A DNA stretch of 64,000 bases from Thauera carbonicopians (GCF_025699485.1 NZ_JANUXN010000009.1:96765-160764), one strand, 5' to 3'; numbered from the stretch's first letter, positions 22,653-31,426 are shown. Notes: generated by a model not told the origin, from the sequence alone. Numbers and translations are program-made.

Positions 22653-24440
22653 TTACCGCAGCGTCATGTTCGCCTGCACATTGACGCTCTGTTGCACCAG
22701 CGCACCGATGCCCGTGTTCTGGGCTGCGACGGTGATGCCCGCAGAGTTGGCAAGGGCGCTGCCCGCGATGGTGTTGGACATGTCGAACGTCCCCGCATTG
22801 ACTGCCACGGAACCGCCTGCGCCGCCGGATCCACCGGTGCCCCCCACGCCCGAACCACCGGTGCCGGCACCGGCATAGGCCGCACCGCCTGCACCGCCTG
22901 CGCCGCCCTGGCCGCCCTGGCCGGAGCCGCCTGCGCCGCCGGCAGCAGCCGTGGCCGCACCGCCGCTCGCATCTCCGCTCGACGCAGTGCTGGTGGCATC
23001 GCCGCCAGTGCCGCTACCTGCGGTCGCCGTGCCGCCGGCCGCCGTGCCGCCTGCGCCGCCGCTGGCCGAACCGGCGTTCGCGGTGCCACTGGTCGCCGTG
23101 CCGCCATTGCCGCCGTAGCCGGCAGTATTGGTGGCCGAGCCTGCCTGACCGCCATTGGCCGCGCTGTTGCCGGCCGCCGCGCTGGCGCCGCCGGAGCTGC
23201 CTGCACCGCCCGTGCCGCTGCCCTCGCCTCCGGCCACCGAGACTGCCCCGGTCATGCCGCCAGAGGAGGTGGCACTGCCACCTGCGCCGCCAGCTCCACC
23301 CGCGGCGCTGGGGCTGTTCGAGGCATTGGCTGCATCGTTGCCGCGGCCATTCGCCCCGGCCGTGGCCGAGCCAGCCTTGGCGAAGCTGCCGGCACCGTCG
23401 GCGCTGCCTCCGCTTGCGCCGCTGCCGCCTGCCGAGCTACCGCCTCTGGCGCCGCCGCCGGCGCCGAAGGCTCCGCCGCCACTGGCGCTGTCGTACGCCT
23501 TGGCACCGCCGCCGCTCGAGCTGGCGTCGCCACCGCCGCCTGCCAGCGCGCCCATGGCGCCACCACCGTCGCCGCCATTGGCACCACGGGCGCCGCCGCT
23601 GCCCGCATCACCACCGATGCCTGTGCCGCCGCCGCCAGCGATGGCCGAACCGTTGCGTGCACCGCCGCCGCTGCTCATGCCTCCAGCGGACAGGGAATCC
23701 GAATCGCCGCCGATGGCATTTCCACCGTATGCGCTGCCGCCAGCGGCGCCGCTGCCGCCGTTGCCGCCGAAGGCCTTGCCACCGTCACCGCCGGCTGCAC
23801 CCTTGGCATTGCCGCCCAGGCCCACGCCACCATTGCCGCCGTAGGCCTTGCCGCCGTTGCCGCCATTGGCGCTGCCGAGGTTGCCGGCGCTGTTGCCGAG
23901 GCCATGCACGCTGATTCGGGTCACCGTGCCGTCGAGCCTGGACAGCGCTACGACCGAGGTCCTGTTGAAGGAGTCGGCCAGATTCGATGTCGCATTGCCG
24001 ATGCCTGCCGCGGCCGAACCGGCGGCGTTGGCCGCCGCCCTGGCAGACGTGTCGCTTCTGCTCAGATTGGTGCTCTTGCTGCTGCTCTTCGAGATCGAGG
24101 TCGTACTGTTGTCGGACTTGTCGATCGAGGTCGTGCTGTTGTCGGATCTGTCGATCGACGTGTTTCTCACTCGATTGTCCGACTGATCCCTGCTGTCCGC
24201 ATTGCTGATCGAGACGTTCTTGACTCGATTGTCGGAGTTGTTGCTGTTGTCGGTCGACCATGTGGCACTCGAGTACTCGTTGGCGAGTGCGCCAGTGCCA
24301 CCGCTCTGGTTCGAATGTGCCTCGGCGTTCTGCTGTACGTCGCCGTCGTGTTGCGCCAGGTTGTTGGTGGGGTTCGCCATGGCTGGCGAGGAAAGACCGA
24401 ATGCGAGAGCAATCGCGCTTGCGAGCAGACTGTGTTTCAT
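22653..24440 (-). CDS. Large Gly/Ala-rich secreted repeat protein (candidate fibre subunit)
   Basis: A 595-residue exported protein. A Sec signal peptide ends at PAMA-NP (near residue 22). Residues 23-150 are Asn/Ser/Asp/Thr-rich with short repeats (SDNRVKNVSI, SDNRVRNTSI, DNSTTSIDKS). Residues about 195-540 are almost entirely Gly, Ala, Ser, Asn and Thr with GGxGG and GGNGGKAYGG units, and the last 45 residues carry a QNTGIGALVQQSV motif. It has no cysteine and few aromatics. Such composition suits an extended beta-roll or polyproline-II-like fibre, like PGRS or amyloid matrix proteins. ATG 24440 has a GGAGG site five bases upstream and a strong sigma-54 promoter at 24504-24519. It is the first gene of the operon. 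Confidence 0.8.
   Translation of the reverse strand: MKHSLLASAIALAFGLSSPAMANPTNNLAQHDGDVQQNAEAHSNQSGGTGALANEYSSATWSTDNSNNSDNRVKNVSISNADSRDQSDNRVRNTSIDRSDNSTTSIDKSDNSTTSISKSSSKSTNLSRSDTSARAAANAAGSAAAGIGNATSNLADSFNRTSVVALSRLDGTVTRISVHGLGNSAGNLGSANGGNGGKAYGGNGGVGLGGNAKGAAGGDGGKAFGGNGGSGAAGGSAYGGNAIGGDSDSLSAGGMSSGGGARNGSAIAGGGGTGIGGDAGSGGARGANGGDGGGAMGALAGGGGDASSSGGGAKAYDSASGGGAFGAGGGARGGSSAGGSGASGGSADGAGSFAKAGSATAGANGRGNDAANASNSPSAAGGAGGAGGSATSSGGMTGAVSVAGGEGSGTGGAGSSGGASAAAGNSAANGGQAGSATNTAGYGGNGGTATSGTANAGSASGGAGGTAAGGTATAGSGTGGDATSTASSGDASGGAATAAAGGAGGSGQGGQGGAGGAGGAAYAGAGTGGSGVGGTGGSGGAGGSVAVNAGTFDMSNTIAGSALANSAGITVAAQNTGIGALVQQSVNVQANMTLR
24091..24160. repeat. 30-bp tandem repeat inside the Gly-rich protein gene
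   Basis: Two adjacent 30-base units (24091-24120 and 24121-24150) differ at four positions and are followed by the first eight to nine bases of a third. They encode the ten-residue DNSTTSI-x-KS repeats of the Ser/Thr-rich N-terminal region. Confidence 0.85.
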
Positions 24441-24863
24441 GGCGTCCTCCACTGGTTGTCGGCAGGGCCCGTGCATGATGCAGAACCCCTGCAGAGTGGC
24501 GTCAGCAAACGCTGTGCCAGGCATGCCAAAGTGGCTGGATGCGAGATGTACGGAGTTGTTTCGGCGAACGGGCGGTGCAGGTGAGAAGCCTGCGGGAGGG
24601 GCCGATTGTCCATTTTCTGTACAGCGGTGCCGGACGGTGCCGCATGGTCCGGCCGCCGGAACGCGTGTCGTGGCGCGGCTTGTCGCTTTGAAAGGGGCGA
24701 AAGGGCCGGAGTCCGTTGCTGTAACGCTGGTGATACACGTCAGGGATATCGCCCTGGCCCTGCGTGCCAGGCTGCGACAGCGTCGATGAAGGGCTGATCC
24801 GCTATCATTCGACCTTATTTCGCGTCGGGCACCTCTGCCCGGCAAGCCTGCAAGGAGCCTCGC
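24441..24863. other. Divergent control region between the Gly-rich operon and argJ
   Basis: These 423 bases contain no credible gene. The sigma-54 promoter for the minus-strand operon is at 24504-24519. The stretch 24520-24800, upstream of that promoter, is where enhancer sites for the activator would be expected, but no clear repeated palindrome was found by eye. The end nearest argJ has an AAGGAG ribosome-binding site before its GTG. Confidence 0.6.
24504..24519 (-). promoter_or_regulatory. Sigma-54 promoter of the Gly-rich secretion operon
   Basis: Read on the minus strand the sequence is TGGCACAGCGTTTGCT, which matches TGGCAC-N5-TTGCW at every defined position. It lies 64 bases before the ATG of the Gly-rich gene, placing transcription start near 24492 with a leader of about 50 bases. 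A sigma-54 activator gene lies in the same cluster. Confidence 0.85.
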
Positions 24864-26102
24864 GTGGCCGTCAATCTGAATACTCCGAATCCCGTCGATC
24901 TGCTGCCGGTTGCCGGCGTCCGTCTGGGTGTTGCCGAAGCCGGCATCCGCAAGGCCGCCCGCCGCGACCTGACCGTGATCGAACTCGCCGAAGGCAGCCG
25001 CGCGGCGGGCGTGTTCACCCGCAACCGCTTCTGCGCGGCCCCGGTGCAGGTGTGCCGTGAACATCTGCCATCCGGGGCGATCCGGGCGATGGTGATCAAC
25101 ACCGGCAACGCCAATGCCGGTACCGGCGAGCCCGGCCTGGCCGCGGCGCGCAGTACCTGCGCGGCGCTGGCGAAGGAAATGAACATCGCTGCCGGGCAGG
25201 TGCTGCCGTTCTCGACCGGCGTGATCCTGGAGCCGCTGCCGGTCGACCGGCTGATCGCCGCCCTGCCGCGCGCGATCGCCGATCTGCGGACCGACGGCTG
25301 GTTCGATGCCGCGCACGCGATCATGACCACCGACACGCTGGCCAAGGCGGTGTCGAAGCAGGTGCAGATCGGCGGCAGCACTGTGACGCTGACCGGCATC
25401 AGCAAGGGCGCCGGCATGATCCGGCCGAACATGGCGACGATGCTCGGCTTCCTCGCCTGCGACGCCGCCGTCGCCCAGCCGGTGCTCGATGCGCTGATCC
25501 GGGAAGCGGCCGATCTGTCCTTCAACAGCATCACAGTCGATGGCGACACTTCGACCAACGATTCCTTCATCCTGATCGCCACCGGCCGGGCCGGCAACGC
25601 CGAAATCACCGCCGCCAGCGGCGCCGACTACCAGGCGCTGCGCGATGCGGTAGTCGAGGTGTCGATCGCGCTGGCGCAGGCCATCGTGCGCGACGGCGAG
25701 GGCGCGACCAAGTTCATGACGGTCGCGGTCGAAGGCGGCCGTGATCGCGACGAGTGCCGCAAGGTCGGCTATGCGGTGGCGCATTCGCCGCTGGTGAAGA
25801 CGGCCTTCTTTGCCTCGGATCCCAACCTCGGCCGCATCCTGGCTGCGATCGGCTATGCCGGCATCGACGACCTGGAGGTGTCGAAGCTGCGCGTGTGGCT
25901 CGGCAATCCGGACGAAGCCGTGCTGGTCGCCGAGCACGGCGGCCGGGCGGCGTCCTACGTCGAAGAGGCGGGCGCGCGCATCATGGAGCACGCCGAACTG
26001 TCGGTGCGCATCGACCTCGCTCGCGGCCAGGCTGCCGCGACGGTGTGGACCTGCGACTTCTCGTACGACTACGTCAGGATCAACGCGGATTACCGTTCCT
26101 GA
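24864..26102 (+). CDS. argJ: ArgJ, bifunctional ornithine/glutamate N-acetyltransferase
   Basis: ArgJ recycles the acetyl group from N-acetylornithine to glutamate (and, if bifunctional, also uses acetyl-CoA) in arginine synthesis. The 412-residue precursor shows the self-cleavage site in [16 protein letters not shown] near residue 190, where the Thr of ATML becomes the catalytic nucleophile of the beta chain. Other family motifs are [12 protein letters not shown] and [13 protein letters not shown]. The start is a GTG at 24864 preceded by AAGGAG. It is monocistronic here. Confidence 0.96.
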   Translation: MAVNLNTPNPVDLLPVAGVRLGVAEAGIRKAARRDLTVIELAEGSRAAGVFTRNRFCAAPVQVCREHLPSGAIRAMVINTGNANAGTGEPGLAAARSTCAALAKEMNIAAGQVLPFSTGVILEPLPVDRLIAALPRAIADLRTDGWFDAAHAIMTTDTLAKAVSKQVQIGGSTVTLTGISKGAGMIRPNMATMLGFLACDAAVAQPVLDALIREAADLSFNSITVDGDTSTNDSFILIATGRAGNAEITAASGADYQALRDAVVEVSIALAQAIVRDGEGATKFMTVAVEGGRDRDECRKVGYAVAHSPLVKTAFFASDPNLGRILAAIGYAGIDDLEVSKLRVWLGNPDEAVLVAEHGGRAASYVEEAGARIMEHAELSVRIDLARGQAAATVWTCDFSYDYVRINADYRS

Positions 26103-26311
26103 GATCCCGCTGGAGTGGGCGGGGGCCGCGCAGCCAGCGAAACGGAACCCGTCGATCGCGCTGGTCTGCCTCGATGAGGCGGGTTTCGCCTGCGGCGCTG
26201 TCTCCGCGGCCCGGCCCACGCTGCCGGCTGCGGCTCGCAGCGTGAGCCGCGCGGCGATTTCCTTGGCGGCCCCGGCAGCACCGGCGCCGACGATGCCGAG
26301 GGCATTGGCTC

Positions 26312-26788
26312 CTATTCCCGTGCGATCTCCTGCTCGAAAACGACCGCCGCCTGGCGTGCCACTCGCGCGACATCGAGGCTGAGCGCGAGTCCCGATTCAT
26401 CCAGCTCGTCGAGTTCGAACCACCTTGCTTCGAGTGCGTCGTCTCCGGCGATCGGCTGGCCCGACCGCCACTTGCACAGCACTGCAATCAGGATGAAGTG
26501 CCGGCGCAGCCCGCCGCCGTCATCGCGGTCGAAGACATCGACCGCGGTGAAGACCCGATGCGCTTCGGCGTGAACGCCGGTTTCTTCGAGCAGTTCGCGG
26601 ACCGCCGCATTCTCGATCGTTTCTCCGGCGTCGATCTTGCCGCCCGGGAAACCCCAGCGTCCGGCATCGGGCGGATTGGCTCGCCGCACCAGGAGTATGC
26701 GGCCGTCGAGAAACACGGCGGCGATGGTCGCTGCGATCGGCCGGAGCGGCGGCTCGGCGGGATGTGAAGGGGAGGTTCTTTCCGGCAT
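26312..26788 (-). CDS. Nudix hydrolase, MutT-like
   Basis: A 158-residue Nudix-fold protein with the complete Nudix box GGKIDAGETIENAAVRELLEETGV spread over residues about 47-70 (G-x5-E-x7-REL-x2-EE-x-G). MutT-type members clean oxidised nucleotides such as 8-oxo-dGTP, but the substrate cannot be read from sequence. The start ATG at 26788 (MPERTSPSHP) fits; a longer frame upstream lacks support. It is convergent with argJ; the 209 bases between them contain no clear gene. Confidence 0.85.
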   Translation of the reverse strand: MPERTSPSHPAEPPLRPIAATIAAVFLDGRILLVRRANPPDAGRWGFPGGKIDAGETIENAAVRELLEETGVHAEAHRVFTAVDVFDRDDGGGLRRHFILIAVLCKWRSGQPIAGDDALEARWFELDELDESGLALSLDVARVARQAAVVFEQEIARE

Positions 26789-26927
26789 GGCATGCTCCCG
26801 GGATGAGGCCGGCAAACAGGCGGTATTCCAGCGCCTACCTTTGCCGGCATGGAAACGATAGCTTGGGTTTCCGGCCGCAAGGCATTCGATTATGCCGGTT
26901 CCGGCCGTGCCTGGCGGCGGCAGCGAT

Positions 26928-27902
26928 TCATCCGAAGCTCGCGCAGGCATCGCGCAGGGCCGCTCGCATCGCCGGTTCGAAGGGATCGTGCCCCGCGTCG
27001 TCCACCCACGCCAGTCGGCCGCCGGGCAGGCGCCGGTGCAGCGCGAGCGCGCCTTCCGAGCGGCAGACCGCATCCCGGCGGCCGTGCAGCAGGACGATCG
27101 GCAGGCCGGCGAGCGCGGCGGCCTGGCGCTGCCATTCGCCCTCGGCCAGGAAGCAGTCGTGGCGGAGGTAGTGGGCCTGCACCCGGTATTTGTCCAGCAT
27201 ACGTGCGGCGCCTGTCTCGTCGAGTTGCGGCAGCGGCACCGGCCGGCCGCGGGTGAGACTGTCTTCCCATTGCATCCAGTGGCGGACGACGTCCAGCGCC
27301 AGGTCGTGGTCGTTCCCGAGCGCCGCGTCGCAGGTCCGTTCCGCCAGCCGCCCATTGCCCGGCACGCAGGCGGCGAGCCGGGCATGCGCCGTCGGCTGCA
27401 GCGCGGCCGCGCCGTCGAAGAACCAGTCGATGTCGCTGCGGCGGGCGAGGAAGATGCCGCGCAGTACGGCGCCGAGGCAGGCGGCGCGATGCTGCGCGCT
27501 CCAGGCTAGCGCCAGCGTCGACCCCCATGAGCCGCCGCTGACCAGCCAGCGTTCGATGCCGAGATGGCGGCGCAGGCGCTCGATGTCGGCCACCAAGCCG
27601 GTCGTGGTATTGGCGGCCAGTGCGCCGCGCGGCGTGCTGCGGCCGCAGCCGCGCTGGTCGAACATCACGATGCGGAAGCGCTTGGCGTCGAACAGGGCGG
27701 GGTGGCGCGGACTGCAGCCGCTGCCCGGGCCGCCGTGCAGGAACAGCAGCGGCGTGCCGTCCGGGTTGCCGTATTGCCCGAACCAGATCGCGTGGCCGTC
27801 GCCGACTTCCAGCATGCCCTGCTGCCAGGGCTGCGAGTGGTCTGCGAAAGAGGCTCCGGAACGGACTTCGTCGGGGGCTGGGCTGTCGTTCATGGCGGTC
27901 AT
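26928..27902 (-). CDS. pip: Proline iminopeptidase-like alpha/beta hydrolase (S33)
   Basis: A cytoplasmic serine peptidase of about 324 residues expected to release N-terminal proline from peptides. It shows the oxyanion motif HGGPGSGCSPRH, FDQRGCGRS, the nucleophile elbow GGSWGSTLAL near residue 130, the catalytic Asp in LLHGRRDAVCR and the final His in DDAGHDPFE. These match family S33 proline iminopeptidases. Starts at 27902 or 27893 are equally plausible. It is divergent from pqqA; any role in PQQ maturation is unproven. Confidence 0.85.
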   Translation of the reverse strand: MTAMNDSPAPDEVRSGASFADHSQPWQQGMLEVGDGHAIWFGQYGNPDGTPLLFLHGGPGSGCSPRHPALFDAKRFRIVMFDQRGCGRSTPRGALAANTTTGLVADIERLRRHLGIERWLVSGGSWGSTLALAWSAQHRAACLGAVLRGIFLARRSDIDWFFDGAAALQPTAHARLAACVPGNGRLAERTCDAALGNDHDLALDVVRHWMQWEDSLTRGRPVPLPQLDETGAARMLDKYRVQAHYLRHDCFLAEGEWQRQAAALAGLPIVLLHGRRDAVCRSEGALALHRRLPGGRLAWVDDAGHDPFEPAMRAALRDACASFG

Positions 27903-28090
27903 GCTACTGCTGCACGGCGAGGCCCGCGCCGGCGGCACACCAGCTTCATGAAAATCTTGAGGCCGGCTTCAGGGCTTTGCCGATGCCCGCGATCGCTGCC
28001 AGGCGCAGGCTATGCACCGTGCTCCGGACGCTTCGTCCCGCACCGCACCGGGCGAACCGGCAAACCCCCGACCACGACAGGAGACACACC

Positions 28091-28165
28091 ATGAAATGGG
28101 AAACCCCGACTGCCACCGACATGCGTTTCGGCTTCGAAATCACCATGTACATCGCGAACCGCTGA
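28091..28165 (+). CDS. pqqA: PqqA, peptide precursor of PQQ
   Basis: A 24-residue peptide, [20 protein letters not shown] followed by IANR, with Glu16 and Tyr20 in the E-x3-Y spacing that supplies all atoms of pyrroloquinoline quinone. An AGGAG ribosome-binding site lies seven bases upstream. It is the first gene of pqqABCDE and is separated from pqqB by 58 bases. Confidence 0.97.
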   Translation: MKWETPTATDMRFGFEITMYIANR

Positions 28166-28223
28166 TGCCGTCGCCCGGGAGCTGCGCGGCAGCTCCCGGC
28201 CAGGCAGGGATGGAGGGCTGCAG

Positions 28224-29138
28224 GTGAAAGTACGTGTTCTCGGCTCGGCTGCCGGCGGCGGATTCCCGCAGTGGAACTGCAACTGCCGCAACTGCGACGG
28301 CCTGCGCCGCGGCAGCGTGCGTGCCCGTGCCCGCACCCAGTCGTCGATCGCGGCGAGCGGCGACGGCGAGAACTGGGTGCTGTTCAATGCCTCGCCCGAC
28401 ATCCTGCAGCAGTTGCGCGAGACGCCGGAATTGCAGCCGGCACGTTCGCTGCGCGACACCGCGATCCGCGCCATCGTGCTGATCGATGCGCAGATCGACC
28501 ATACCACCGGCCTGCTGATGCTGCGCGAGCACCGCCAGCCGCAGGTGCTGTGGTGTACCGCGCCGGTGCGCGAGGACCTGAGCACCGGCAACCCGCTGTT
28601 CGGCGTGCTCGGCCATTACTGCGGGCTGGATCTGCACGAGATTCCGCTGCAGGGCGGCTTCAGCATTCCCGAAGTGCCCGGCATCGGTTTCGCCGCGCTG
28701 CCGATCAGCAGCAATGCGCCGCCGTATTCGCCGCGGCGCGACCGGCCGCAGCCGGGCGACAACATCGGCGTCACGCTGAGTTGTACGGACAGCGGCCGCC
28801 GCCTGTTCTACGCGCCCGGCCTCGGCGAGATGACGCCCGACGTCTGGGCGGCGATGCAGGCCGCCGACTGCGTGCTGGTCGATGGCACCTTGTGGACCGA
28901 CGACGAGATGATCCGTCTCGGCGCTTCCGGCAAGACCTCACGCTCGATGGGGCACCTGCCGCAGAGCGGCCCCGGCGGCATGCTGGAGTGGCTGGAGCAA
29001 CTGCCGGCCACGACCCGCAAGATCCTGATCCACATCAACAACACCAATCCGATCCTGGACGAGGACAGTCCCGAGCGTGCCGAGCTGGATGCACGCGGCG
29101 TGGAAGTCGCCTGGGATGGCATGGTGATCGAACTCTGA
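28224..29138 (+). CDS. pqqB: PqqB, metallo-beta-lactamase-fold PQQ biosynthesis protein
   Basis: PqqB is a metallo-hydrolase-fold protein thought to hydroxylate the Glu-Tyr intermediate on the way to PQQ. The 304 residues start [19 protein letters not shown] after the initiating codon, the family hallmark, with the Cys-rich motif [10 protein letters not shown]. Other motifs are [16 protein letters not shown] and the C-terminal [13 protein letters not shown]. The ATG-like start is the GTG at 28224, with a GGAGG ribosome site upstream. Confidence 0.96.
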   Translation: MKVRVLGSAAGGGFPQWNCNCRNCDGLRRGSVRARARTQSSIAASGDGENWVLFNASPDILQQLRETPELQPARSLRDTAIRAIVLIDAQIDHTTGLLMLREHRQPQVLWCTAPVREDLSTGNPLFGVLGHYCGLDLHEIPLQGGFSIPEVPGIGFAALPISSNAPPYSPRRDRPQPGDNIGVTLSCTDSGRRLFYAPGLGEMTPDVWAAMQAADCVLVDGTLWTDDEMIRLGASGKTSRSMGHLPQSGPGGMLEWLEQLPATTRKILIHINNTNPILDEDSPERAELDARGVEVAWDGMVIEL

Positions 29139-29184
29139 GCGGCTGTGCTGCTGCCTGCCGAGGATTGCCCGATGGGAGCGACTG

Positions 29185-29955
29185 ATGGACGCTGAACTGA
29201 TTGCCCCGCCGCCTGCTGCGTCCGCTGTCGATGATGGGGTCGCGCCGCTGTCGCGCGAGGAATTCGAAGCGCGGCTGCGCGGCAAGAGCACGCGCTACCA
29301 CATCCACCATCCCTTCCACGTGATGATGGCCGAAGGGCGGCTGACGCCGGCGCAGCTTCGCGGCTGGGTCGCCAACCGCTTCTACTACCAGGTGTCGATC
29401 CCGCTGAAGGACGCCGCGATTCTCGCCAACTGCCCGGAGCGCGAGATCCGCCGCGAGTGGATCCAGCGCATCCTCGACCATGACGGCCGCGGCGCCGACG
29501 ATCCCGGCGGCATCGAAGCCTGGATCCGGCTCGGCGAAGCGGTCGGGCTGACGAGGGAGGATGTCACTTCGCTGCGCCTGGTGGCGCCGGCGGCGCGCTT
29601 CGCGGTCGATGCCTACGTCAATTTCGCCCGCCGGCAGCCTTGGGAGGAAGCGGTCGCGTCCAGCCTCACCGAGCTGTTCGCGCCGCACATCCACCAGCAG
29701 CGCATCGACACCTGGCCGCAGGTCTACCCCTGGGTCGATCCGGCGGGGCTGCAGTATTTCCGCAACCGCCTCACCCAGGCCAGGCGCGACGTCGACCACG
29801 GCCTGCGCTTCACGCTCGAGCACTTCAGCCGCAGCCGAGCCTTGCAGCAGCGTGCGCTGGAAATCCTGCAGTTCAAGCTGGACGTGCTGTGGGCGCTGGC
29901 CGACGCGATCATGCTCGACCAGTGCGAGATCGAGATCCGGGGGGCGAAGGCATGA
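29185..29955 (+). CDS. pqqC: PqqC, pyrroloquinoline-quinone synthase
   Basis: PqqC is the cofactorless oxidase that performs the final eight-electron ring closure to PQQ. The 256-residue, all-helical protein shows [15 protein letters not shown] with the active-site histidines, [16 protein letters not shown], and [20 protein letters not shown] sequence near residue 155 (here [20 protein letters not shown]). The N-terminal 25 residues form a variable extension. The stop overlaps the pqqD start in an ATGA junction. Confidence 0.96.
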   Translation: MDAELIAPPPAASAVDDGVAPLSREEFEARLRGKSTRYHIHHPFHVMMAEGRLTPAQLRGWVANRFYYQVSIPLKDAAILANCPEREIRREWIQRILDHDGRGADDPGGIEAWIRLGEAVGLTREDVTSLRLVAPAARFAVDAYVNFARRQPWEEAVASSLTELFAPHIHQQRIDTWPQVYPWVDPAGLQYFRNRLTQARRDVDHGLRFTLEHFSRSRALQQRALEILQFKLDVLWALADAIMLDQCEIEIRGAKA

Positions 29956-30263
29956 ACCGGGAAAATATCGCGGAAACTGCCGCGCCGCTCGCCGGCGCCT
30001 GCCCGAAGGTATCGCGCCGCTTCCGCCTGCAATGGGAGGAGGCGCAGCAGTCCTGGGTGCTGCTCTACCCGGAAGGCATGGTCAGGCTCAACCGGAGCGC
30101 CGGCGAGATCCTGCGGCGCTGCGACGGCACGCGCACGCTGGAGACCATCGTCGGCGAGCTGGAGCAGAGCTTCGGTGCCAGCGACCTGGCCGCCGACGTC
30201 GGTGCCTTCATCGACATGGCGCGCCAGCAGCAGTGGCTCGAAGCCGGGGCAGGCCGGCCATGA
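29952..30263 (+). CDS. pqqD: PqqD, peptide chaperone for PqqA
   Basis: PqqD is a RiPP recognition element that binds PqqA and presents it to PqqE. The 103-residue protein has the wHTH core [20 protein letters not shown] and [19 protein letters not shown], followed by a helical C-terminus. Start and stop overlap pqqC and pqqE, so the three are translationally linked. Confidence 0.94.
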   Translation: MNRENIAETAAPLAGACPKVSRRFRLQWEEAQQSWVLLYPEGMVRLNRSAGEILRRCDGTRTLETIVGELEQSFGASDLAADVGAFIDMARQQQWLEAGAGRP

Positions 30264-31426
30264 ACGCGCCGCTGCCAGCTCCGCCGCTTGCCACGCCCGG
30301 CCCGCCGCTGTGGCTGCTGGCCGAAGTGACTTATCGCTGCCCGCTGCATTGTGCCTTCTGCTACAACCCGGTCGATTTCGCCCGCCACGACGGCGAGCTG
30401 GCCACCGAGGACTGGCTGCGGGTGCTGCGCGAAGCGCGCGCCGCCGGCAGTGTGCAGTGCGGCTTTTCCGGCGGCGAGCCGCTGATGCGCGACGACCTCG
30501 AAGTCCTGGTGGCGGAAGCGCACCGCCTCGGCTTCTACACCAACCTGCTGACTTCGGGCGTCGGCCTCGATGCCAGGCGCGCCCAGGCCTTGCGCGAAGC
30601 CGGGTTGGATCACATCCAGTTGTCCTTCCAGGACTCGACCCGCGAACTCAACGATTTCCTCTCGCACACCCGCACTTTCGACCTCAAGCAGCGCGTTGCC
30701 GGCCTGATCAAGGACAACGGCTGGCCGATGGTGATGAACTGCGTGATCCATCGCCTGAATATCGACTACGTCGAGAACATCATCGACATGGCGGTCGCGC
30801 TCGGCGCCGAATACCTGGAACTCGCCAACAGCCAGTACTACTCCTGGGCGCTGCTCAACCGCGACCAGTTGATGCCCTCGCGCGCCCAGCTCGAGCGCGC
30901 CGAGCGTATCGTCAACGAATGCCGGCAGCGCCTCGGCGACCGCATCCGCATCTTCTTCGTCGTGCCCGACTACTACGAGACGCGGCCCAAGAAGTGCATG
31001 AATGGCTGGGGCGAAGTCTTCCTGACGGTGACGCCGGACGGCACGGCCTTGCCTTGCCATACCGCGCGCATGCTGCCCGGGCTGGATTTTCCCAACGTCC
31101 GCGACATGGACGTGAAGTCGATCTGGTACGGCTCGGAAGGCTTCAACCGCTATCGCGGCGACGCCTGGATGAAGGAGCCGTGCCGAAGCTGTCCCGACAA
31201 GGAAAAGGATAGAGGCGGCTGCCGCTGCCAGGCCTGGATGCTGGCCGGCGATCCGGCTGCGGCCGATCCGGTCTGCGACAAGTCACCCCACCACGGCAAG
31301 GTCGTTAAGGCGGTGGAGCAGGCCAGCGATCCGGGCTGGAAGGGCGGTGCGAAGCCGCTGATCTTCCGCGATCCGCGCCGCTCGCGGGAACTCGGGGCGG
31401 TAGAAAAGAGTGCGGCGGGCGCCTGA
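30260..31426 (+). CDS. pqqE: PqqE, radical SAM PqqA cross-linking enzyme
   Basis: PqqE forms the carbon-carbon bond between Glu and Tyr of PqqA. The 388-residue protein carries the radical SAM CxxxCxxC motif in YRCPLHCAFCYNP near residue 30, the GGEPLMR motif, and a C-terminal SPASM domain whose cysteines appear in KKCMNGWGE, LPCHTARML, CRSCPDKEKDRGGCRCQAW and PVCDKSPHH. The operon ends here; no pqqF-type protease gene follows, so PqqA cleavage must use a protease encoded elsewhere. Confidence 0.96.
   Translation: MNAPLPAPPLATPGPPLWLLAEVTYRCPLHCAFCYNPVDFARHDGELATEDWLRVLREARAAGSVQCGFSGGEPLMRDDLEVLVAEAHRLGFYTNLLTSGVGLDARRAQALREAGLDHIQLSFQDSTRELNDFLSHTRTFDLKQRVAGLIKDNGWPMVMNCVIHRLNIDYVENIIDMAVALGAEYLELANSQYYSWALLNRDQLMPSRAQLERAERIVNECRQRLGDRIRIFFVVPDYYETRPKKCMNGWGEVFLTVTPDGTALPCHTARMLPGLDFPNVRDMDVKSIWYGSEGFNRYRGDAWMKEPCRSCPDKEKDRGGCRCQAWMLAGDPAAADPVCDKSPHHGKVVKAVEQASDPGWKGGAKPLIFRDPRRSRELGAVEKSAAGA

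Noticed and set aside
22700..23880. Repeated GCC/CCG-rich motifs as a possible CRISPR or satellite array
   Set aside because: The repeats vary in length and are in frame with a Gly-rich protein; there are no constant repeat-spacer units.
22608..24584. A 658-codon plus-strand open frame rich in Ala/Arg/Gly
   Set aside because: It is the antisense shadow of the Gly-rich gene; GC-rich repeats lack stops in all frames. The minus-strand frame has a signal peptide, ribosome site and promoter.
26090..26311. Minus-strand frame after the Nudix gene with a GIVGAGAAG Rossmann-like string
   Set aside because: The string lies in a frame without a start or continuation, and the neighbouring frame is Arg/Pro-rich; 200 bases are too few for a domain.
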